Assembly: GCA_029574055.1 (NCBI GenBank)
Contig: JAKQBQ010000114.1
Coordinates: forward strand, 1 to 10,807
Source of the DNA: Methanobacteriota archaeon
Lineage (GTDB): Archaea > Thermoplasmatota > Thermoplasmata > Methanomassiliicoccales > Methanomethylophilaceae
Direction: 5' to 3'
Length of the DNA: 10,807 nucleotides
The notes beneath the pieces were generated by a model. The model did no database searches. It was given only the letters and a program-made list of their open reading frames with translations, and was not told the origin of the DNA. A program made the position numbers and the translations under genes. Positions 6,795 to 10,807 of the stretch are shown piece by piece. How positions within the stretch are numbered: the first letter of the stretch is position 1; each line of letters starts with the position of its first letter.

Positions 6795-8630
6795 TCAGGA
6801 ACCGCCCTTTCTCTTGCTGAACGCGTATCCGATGCCTCCCAGGGCCGCGATGAGCGCGGCTATCAGCCCTCCCAAAAGAGTCTCGTTCCCCCCTGCGGAC
6901 CCTCCGCCCTCATCATCCTCTTCGCCCGGCTGGGGGTCCGGGTCCGGATCGGGAAGCGGTTCCGGATCCGAGCCCCAGTCGCTTATACCCCAATCCTGCT
7001 TGAACAGATCCGTGAAGAACTTTGCTACCTCGGGGGAGTCGATGATGACCGCCGATTCCCTGTTGTTCATGAAAGAGTTCTCCGTCCAATTCACCGATGC
7101 CAGCCAGACCATGTCGTCGATGATCACCCCTTTATTGTGTATAAGCGAGAACAGAGGAGGCCTTCCGCTCACCGCCAAGGCGTTTATGCCTGTGGTGCTG
7201 TTGATCGCATCCACTTCTGCCAGGACCTCGCTCTTGTTGATGGACGCGTCGAGCATGAACCTGACGTCCAACCCCCTTTCGGCGGCGTCTGCCAACCATT
7301 TCAGGGGAGAGGCGTCTATCAGGTTCGAATAGGAGCTTCCCAGATCCATCTGCTGGGAGTACACTCTCGTATCAGCGTTCTCGATGAAGTATCTCAGGGT
7401 GGAGTTGGAATTATCGGGAGAGAAGCTGGGCATGACCTTCGCGTCATAGCTTGTCGCAGCATACGACGACGGCAGCCCGCTGTACGTAAGGGTGCCCGGG
7501 AAAGAGACCACATCGGAATAGCTCGCGTCCCTTCCTATGAAGTCAGAAAGGGAATAGACATCTCCCCATTCCGTGCTCACGTCGTTGAGGAATATGTCCT
7601 TGACATATTCGGCGTATCCTTTGCTTTCGACCACCGCCCCCCAGCCCCTGTTGCCTTTGGAGCTCATATTGCCGGGGGTCCAGTTCTCTGACGTGAGGAC
7701 CACGGCCTTCTCGTCGATCACCGCATACTTGTTGTGGACGTAAGAGTAACGTTCGGGATTGCCGCTCAGCCTGTCGTTTATGAGATAGACCTCTCCGCCT
7801 GCCTCGACAATACGCATCATAAGCGAGAGCTCGGTCTTGAAGCTGTTGTCCCCGAGCATGTTCCCTTCCAAGAGGATGCGTACATCAACCCCCTTATCCA
7901 GAAGGCCGCAGAGCAGGGCGGCCATCTGTTCGCTTGTTAAGAGGTAGATGGAGATCAGCACCTCTTCTTCGGCCTTCTCGATCTCTCTGAAAACGGGGGT
8001 GCCGCTTGACTCCGGGAAGCTGAACGGCGATACTTTGGCATCGAAGAAAAGGTCCGGGTCGAAGAAATTGTTGGAGATGCCGGGCTTGGTGGACGCCCAG
8101 TCGGAGAAGGTGTCGGTATCGTTGGAACTCATGCGGAGAAGGTATTTGCCGGAAGGCATCTTCACCGGGTCGCCGATCCAGCCGGCGTCGGCCTTTTTGC
8201 TCCCGTAGCCGACGGCGTCCATCAGCGCACCGCCTTTGTAAAGATAGAGATCGTCGCCGGAATCGGCAAGGGTGAAGGTTCCGCTTCTTGTGAAACAGCT
8301 GTCGGTGAAGGTGATCGTTCCATCCCTTCCCGAGAACCGATCGTTCTCGTCTATCCCTTTCGTTATCGTCAGCCTGCTCCCGGCGGCGATGTAGGTATTC
8401 TTCGTAAAGGAAAGGGTCCCTTCCCTGTCTGTGACGGACCAACCGTTCAGGTTCACTGCGGCGGCGCCGTAATTGAAGATCGACAGCCCTTCGTAATTCC
8501 CATAGGGCTGCACCTCGTAGAACAGCACCCCTTCCGATGCCTCCCCGGACGCCGTGTCCCCCGCCAGGATCACGGGCGACAGGGACAGAAGGGCAATGAC
8601 CGCCAGACACACTGTCTTTTTCATACGCAT
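6795..8630 (-). CDS. Secreted, membrane-anchored phospholipase D-like protein with lamin-tail domain
   Basis: With the ATG at 8630 this is a 611-residue protein. Domain order: signal peptide (MRMKKTVCLAVIALLSLSP, about 1-24); a lamin-tail-like beta domain (about 30-145, with LNGWSVTDREGTLSF); two phospholipase D repeats, each with an HxKx4D motif (H299-K301-D306 in VHNKYAVID and H498-K500-D505 in IHNKGVIID), both followed by W-containing SENW/SVNW segments; an acidic, proline-rich spacer (DPEPLPDPDPDPQPGEEDD); and a C-terminal membrane helix (LLGGLIAALIAALGGIGYAF) ending in SKRKGGS. Both HKD motifs are intact, so a phosphodiesterase acting on nucleic acid or phospholipid outside the cell is likely. 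The exact substrate is unknown. Lamin-tail domains often accompany secreted nucleases. An in-frame start at 8711 would bury the signal peptide behind 27 residues. The start at 8630 fits a TATA box 26-33 bp upstream (leaderless); ATG at 8624 is also possible. It diverges from alaS. Confidence 0.87.
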   Translation of the reverse strand: MRMKKTVCLAVIALLSLSPVILAGDTASGEASEGVLFYEVQPYGNYEGLSIFNYGAAAVNLNGWSVTDREGTLSFTKNTYIAAGSRLTITKGIDENDRFSGRDGTITFTDSCFTRSGTFTLADSGDDLYLYKGGALMDAVGYGSKKADAGWIGDPVKMPSGKYLLRMSSNDTDTFSDWASTKPGISNNFFDPDLFFDAKVSPFSFPESSGTPVFREIEKAEEEVLISIYLLTSEQMAALLCGLLDKGVDVRILLEGNMLGDNSFKTELSLMMRIVEAGGEVYLINDRLSGNPERYSYVHNKYAVIDEKAVVLTSENWTPGNMSSKGNRGWGAVVESKGYAEYVKDIFLNDVSTEWGDVYSLSDFIGRDASYSDVVSFPGTLTYSGLPSSYAATSYDAKVMPSFSPDNSNSTLRYFIENADTRVYSQQMDLGSSYSNLIDASPLKWLADAAERGLDVRFMLDASINKSEVLAEVDAINSTTGINALAVSGRPPLFSLIHNKGVIIDDMVWLASVNWTENSFMNNRESAVIIDSPEVAKFFTDLFKQDWGISDWGSDPEPLPDPDPDPQPGEEDDEGGGSAGGNETLLGGLIAALIAALGGIGYAFSKRKGGS

Positions 8631-8654
8631 CCCGTAATAAAGATTAGAGTAATG

Positions 8655-8664
8655 GGATAAAACA
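8655..8664 (-). promoter_or_regulatory. TATA box of the phospholipase D-like gene
   Basis: The minus strand reads TGTTTTATCC, centred about 29 bp upstream of the ATG at 8630. This spacing implies a leaderless transcript and argues for that start over the longer frame opening at 8711. Confidence 0.45.
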
Positions 8665-8717
8665 GTTGGGGCGCAAGCCTGCCGGAATATCGGTGCGGCT
8701 TGTTCGATCATCCTATT

Positions 8718-8802
8718 GATACTTGATTCACTGAAAAGGCGATACTATCCGATCGAGAGTATCTGTGATGCTTATAATATTTAAACAAGAAAAAGTATCG
8801 CC
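8718..8802. repeat. Cluster of four GATACT/AGTATC sites in the divergent promoter
   Basis: GATACT occurs at 8718-8723 and 8741-8746, and its complement AGTATC at 8758-8763 and 8794-8799. The second and fourth extend to a perfect 9-bp inverted repeat, GGCGATACT (8738-8746) and AGTATCGCC (8794-8802), flanking the alaS TATA box. Outer ATTCAC (8726-8731) and GTGAAT (8813-8818) also mirror each other. The predicted alaS start of transcription is near 8803, so most of this would act as DNA (operator sites) and not as an RNA structure. Confidence 0.6.
8771..8785 (+). promoter_or_regulatory. TATA box of alaS
   Basis: CTTATAATATTTAAA is a strong archaeal TATA-like stretch about 45 bp upstream of the alaS ATG, placing the start of transcription near 8803. 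Confidence 0.6.
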
Positions 8803-8810
8803 GATTCATC

Positions 8811-8816
8811 AGGTGA
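8811..8816 (+). promoter_or_regulatory. Ribosome-binding site of alaS
   Basis: AGGTGA is a good anti-16S match, 6 nt before the ATG at 8823, and it decides this start. Confidence 0.7.
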
Positions 8817-8822
8817 ATACGG

Positions 8823-10583
8823 ATGGACGCTCAGGAACTCAGGGACGCATACGTGGATTTCTTCAAAGAAAGAGGGCACACATACATCAGGTCAGCTTCG
8901 CTCATCCCCGAGAACGACCCGACGGTCCTTTTCACGACGGCGGGGGTGCATCCCCTTGTCCCGTATCTTCTGGGAGAGAAACACCCCGGAGGAAAAAGGC
9001 TGGTGAACTTCCAGAAGTGCATCAGGACGGGAGATATCGAAGAGGTGGGGGATGCCACGCATTTGACGTTCTTCGAGATGCTCGGCAACTGGTCCCTGGG
9101 GGATTACTTCAAGAAAGAGTCCATAGAGTTCAGCTACGACCTTTTGAAGGATGTCCTCAACTTGAAGAATGAGCAGCTTGCGGTCACCGCGTTCGAAGGG
9201 GAGGAAGGCATCCCCAAGGATACGGAGACAGCGGAGCACTGGAAAAGCCATGGGATGAAGGACAACCAGATATTCTTCTACGGACGAAAAGATAACTGGT
9301 GGGGCCCTGCGGGGCAGACCGGGCCTTGCGGGCCGGACACGGAGATCTTCTTCGACAACGGCCAGAAGAAGTGCGGGCCGGACTGCGGCCCCGCGTGCAG
9401 GTGCGGGAAGTATGTGGAGATCTGGAACAACGTCTTCATGCAATACAACAAAGAGAAAGACGGAAGCTTCGTCCCGCTGGAACAGAAGAACGTGGACACC
9501 GGCATGGGTCTCGAGAGGGTGCTTTGTATAGTGAACGGATTGGAGACTGTTTACGACACATCGCTTTTCACGGGGATCATAGGAAAACTCGAGGAACTGT
9601 CGGGAAAGAAGTACAAGGACGATATGCGTTCTTTCAGGATAATCGCCGACCATCTGAGGGCGTCGACGTTCCTTTTGGGGGACGGCGTGGTGCCATCGAA
9701 GATGGGACAGGGGTACATCCTGAGGAGATTGATCCGAAGAGCCAGCAGGTACATGTCCAACATCGGGATAGAGGGGGTGAACATGCAGAAGGTCTCCGAG
9801 GTCATCGTCTCTGAATACTCCAAGGCTTATCCCGAATTGGAGAATAACAAAGATACCATCTACGCTCAGATAACCTCCGAAGAAGAAAAATTCCACAAGA
9901 CCTTGAGAAAAGGGCTGAGAAGGTTCGATGAGATGATCGCCGAGAACGGCGACAATAAAGAATTGAATGGGGAGGCTGTGTTCAGATTGTATGATACATT
10001 CGGGTTCCCCATCGAACTGACCCAGGAGCTTGCGGGAGAGAAGGGGTACACAGTGAGCGTGGATGATTTCAACAACCGCTTCAAGGAGCATCAGGAGAAG
10101 TCCAGAGCGGGGTCGGATCAAGTGTTCAAAGGTGGATTGGCGGACGCAAGCGAGCAGACTACAAAACTTCACACTGCCACCCACATCCTGAACGCAGCGT
10201 TGAAGAAGTTCGTGGATCCGAACATCCATCAGAAGGGATCCAACATCACAGCAGAGCGGTTAAGATTCGATTTCAACCTGGACAGGAAAGTAGAGCCGGA
10301 AGAGCTCAAAGCTATCGAGGATTACATCAACGATATCATTAAAGCAGATATCCCGGTGGTGTGCGAGGAGATCCCTTACGAAGAAGCGATGGAAAGACAC
10401 GCGGAAGGCGTATTCCAATGCAAGTACGGGGAGGTCGTGAAGGTGTACTCCATCGACGGGGTGTCAATAGAGCTCTGCGGAGGCCCCCATGTGCGCAGCA
10501 CAGGGGAGATAGGATCGTTCAAGATCACGAAGGAAGAGAGTTCCGCGGCGGGCGTGAGAAGGATCAAAGCAACGGTCGGATGA
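8823..10583 (+). CDS. alaS: Alanyl-tRNA synthetase, short form without C-Ala domain
   Basis: AlaRS charges tRNA-Ala with alanine and clears mischarged Ser or Gly. The 586 residues carry a class II catalytic core: [16 protein letters not shown] (26-41), FQKCIRTGD (63-71), motif-2-like [17 protein letters not shown] (80-96), [18 protein letters not shown], and motif 3 GMGLER (227-232). A Cys-rich stretch ([14 protein letters not shown], about 183-200) precedes [10 protein letters not shown]. The tRNA-recognition helices follow, then the editing domain with its full zinc set: H450-x3-H454 in LHTATH and C552-x3-H556 in CGGPH. The protein stops at [10 protein letters not shown], where ordinary enzymes (about 870-900 residues) continue into the coiled coil and C-Ala domain. 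The TGA at 10581-10583 is followed by promoter-like sequence and no remnant of C-Ala, so this is a natural short form and not a frameshift. The catalytic core reads as bacterial style, like the roughly 590-residue AlaRS of CPR bacteria; archaeal AlaRS is normally longer and of a distinct type. Lateral transfer is likely. Whether a second AlaRS exists is unknown. Confidence 0.93.
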   Translation: MDAQELRDAYVDFFKERGHTYIRSASLIPENDPTVLFTTAGVHPLVPYLLGEKHPGGKRLVNFQKCIRTGDIEEVGDATHLTFFEMLGNWSLGDYFKKESIEFSYDLLKDVLNLKNEQLAVTAFEGEEGIPKDTETAEHWKSHGMKDNQIFFYGRKDNWWGPAGQTGPCGPDTEIFFDNGQKKCGPDCGPACRCGKYVEIWNNVFMQYNKEKDGSFVPLEQKNVDTGMGLERVLCIVNGLETVYDTSLFTGIIGKLEELSGKKYKDDMRSFRIIADHLRASTFLLGDGVVPSKMGQGYILRRLIRRASRYMSNIGIEGVNMQKVSEVIVSEYSKAYPELENNKDTIYAQITSEEEKFHKTLRKGLRRFDEMIAENGDNKELNGEAVFRLYDTFGFPIELTQELAGEKGYTVSVDDFNNRFKEHQEKSRAGSDQVFKGGLADASEQTTKLHTATHILNAALKKFVDPNIHQKGSNITAERLRFDFNLDRKVEPEELKAIEDYINDIIKADIPVVCEEIPYEEAMERHAEGVFQCKYGEVVKVYSIDGVSIELCGGPHVRSTGEIGSFKITKEESSAAGVRRIKATVG

Positions 10584-10611
10584 ACTTTTCAGGGAACATC
10601 CGGCAAAAGAT

Positions 10612-10627
10612 CACACTTTTATTATCC
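10612..10627 (+). terminator. Possible T-rich terminator of alaS
   Basis: CACTTTTATTATCC lies about 30 nt after the alaS stop. T-rich tracts without a hairpin can end archaeal transcripts, but this one is short and interrupted. Confidence 0.3.
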
Positions 10628-10658
10628 TAATCGGGATGTCCTCGCGCTCAAACCGCAG

Positions 10659-10670
10659 ATTTTTATCATA
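10659..10670 (+). promoter_or_regulatory. TATA box of the right-edge gene (leaderless)
   Basis: ATTTTTATCATA is centred about 25 bp upstream of the ATG at 10689. With no ribosome-binding site in between, the mRNA should start at the initiation codon. Confidence 0.5.
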
Positions 10671-10688
10671 GTGTGCACCTGCCCCTGT

Positions 10689-10807
10689 ATGGACTCTGAT
10701 GTTGTAACGATCCCCAAACCGGACGAACTTACGAAAATGATAAAGAAAGCGGGAATGCTGCCTCAAGAAGTAGTTTCGAAACTATGGGGCGACCTGATAG
10801 AGCTGGA
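10689..10807 (+). CDS. Start of an unidentified gene (cut by window edge)
   Basis: An open frame begins with ATG at 10689 and runs to the window edge (39 full codons). It reads MDSDVVTIPKPDELTKMIKK and continues AGMLPQEVVSKLWGDLIEL. The segment is helical and amphipathic, soluble in character, with no signal peptide. Codon use resembles the neighbouring genes. The promoter about 25 bp upstream supports it as a real start. Too little is visible to assign a family. Confidence 0.6.
   Translation, partial: MDSDVVTIPKPDELTKMIKKAGMLPQEVVSKLWGDLIEL

Noticed and set aside
8631..8711. Longer N terminus of the phospholipase D-like protein (start at 8711)
   Set aside because: It would place 27 non-hydrophobic residues before a clear signal peptide and overlaps the promoter placed 26-33 bp before the ATG at 8630.
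8892..10229. 445-codon minus-strand frame across alaS
   Set aside because: It is the antisense shadow of a gene with unmistakable AlaRS motifs; no promoter or ribosome-binding site.
10560..10690. Frameshift hiding a C-Ala domain after alaS
   Set aside because: The sequence after the stop shows no C-Ala-like frame; a new promoter and gene start within about 105 bp.

Overview
The window looks like chromosomal DNA from a euryarchaeon, most likely of the Thermoplasmata / Methanomassiliicoccales group. Supporting signs are a 23S rRNA gene with archaeal character and no 16S gene within about 500 bp upstream, archaeal TATA/BRE promoters (several about 26 bp from the start codon, implying leaderless mRNAs), an archaea-specific DUF61/UPF0216 protein, and a NifB of the kind common in methanogens. 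The group assignment is an inference. No similarity search was run.

Left part (1 to about 2280): the 5' two thirds of a 23S rRNA gene on the minus strand, its 3' end beyond base 1. It is preceded by a leader of about 280 nt rich in hairpins, a strong TATA promoter at about 2101-2118, and, further upstream, two tandem copies of a 29-nt hairpin repeat. Middle part (2278-5234), all minus strand: a DUF61 gene, a 14-helix drug-type MFS transporter, and an unrecognised soluble protein of 295 residues. The last has its own terminator and a promoter carrying a tandem octamer and an inverted repeat at the predicted transcription start.

Right part (5416-10807): a complete NifB with a fused NifX-like domain (plus strand); a secreted, membrane-anchored protein with a lamin-tail-like domain and two phospholipase D (HKD) motifs (minus strand, convergent with nifB); a 586-residue alanyl-tRNA synthetase that ends right after its editing domain (plus strand, divergent from the phospholipase D-like gene); and the first 39 codons of another plus-strand gene.

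The genes do not form one obvious pathway. They look like separate transcription units, each with its own promoter. I did not find a clear multi-gene defence or mobile system. The most unusual items are the short, bacterial-style AlaRS, the bacterial-style NifB-NifX fusion standing alone, the phospholipase D-like surface protein, the orphan 295-residue protein with its elaborate promoter, and several unexplained repeat or operator-like elements between genes.
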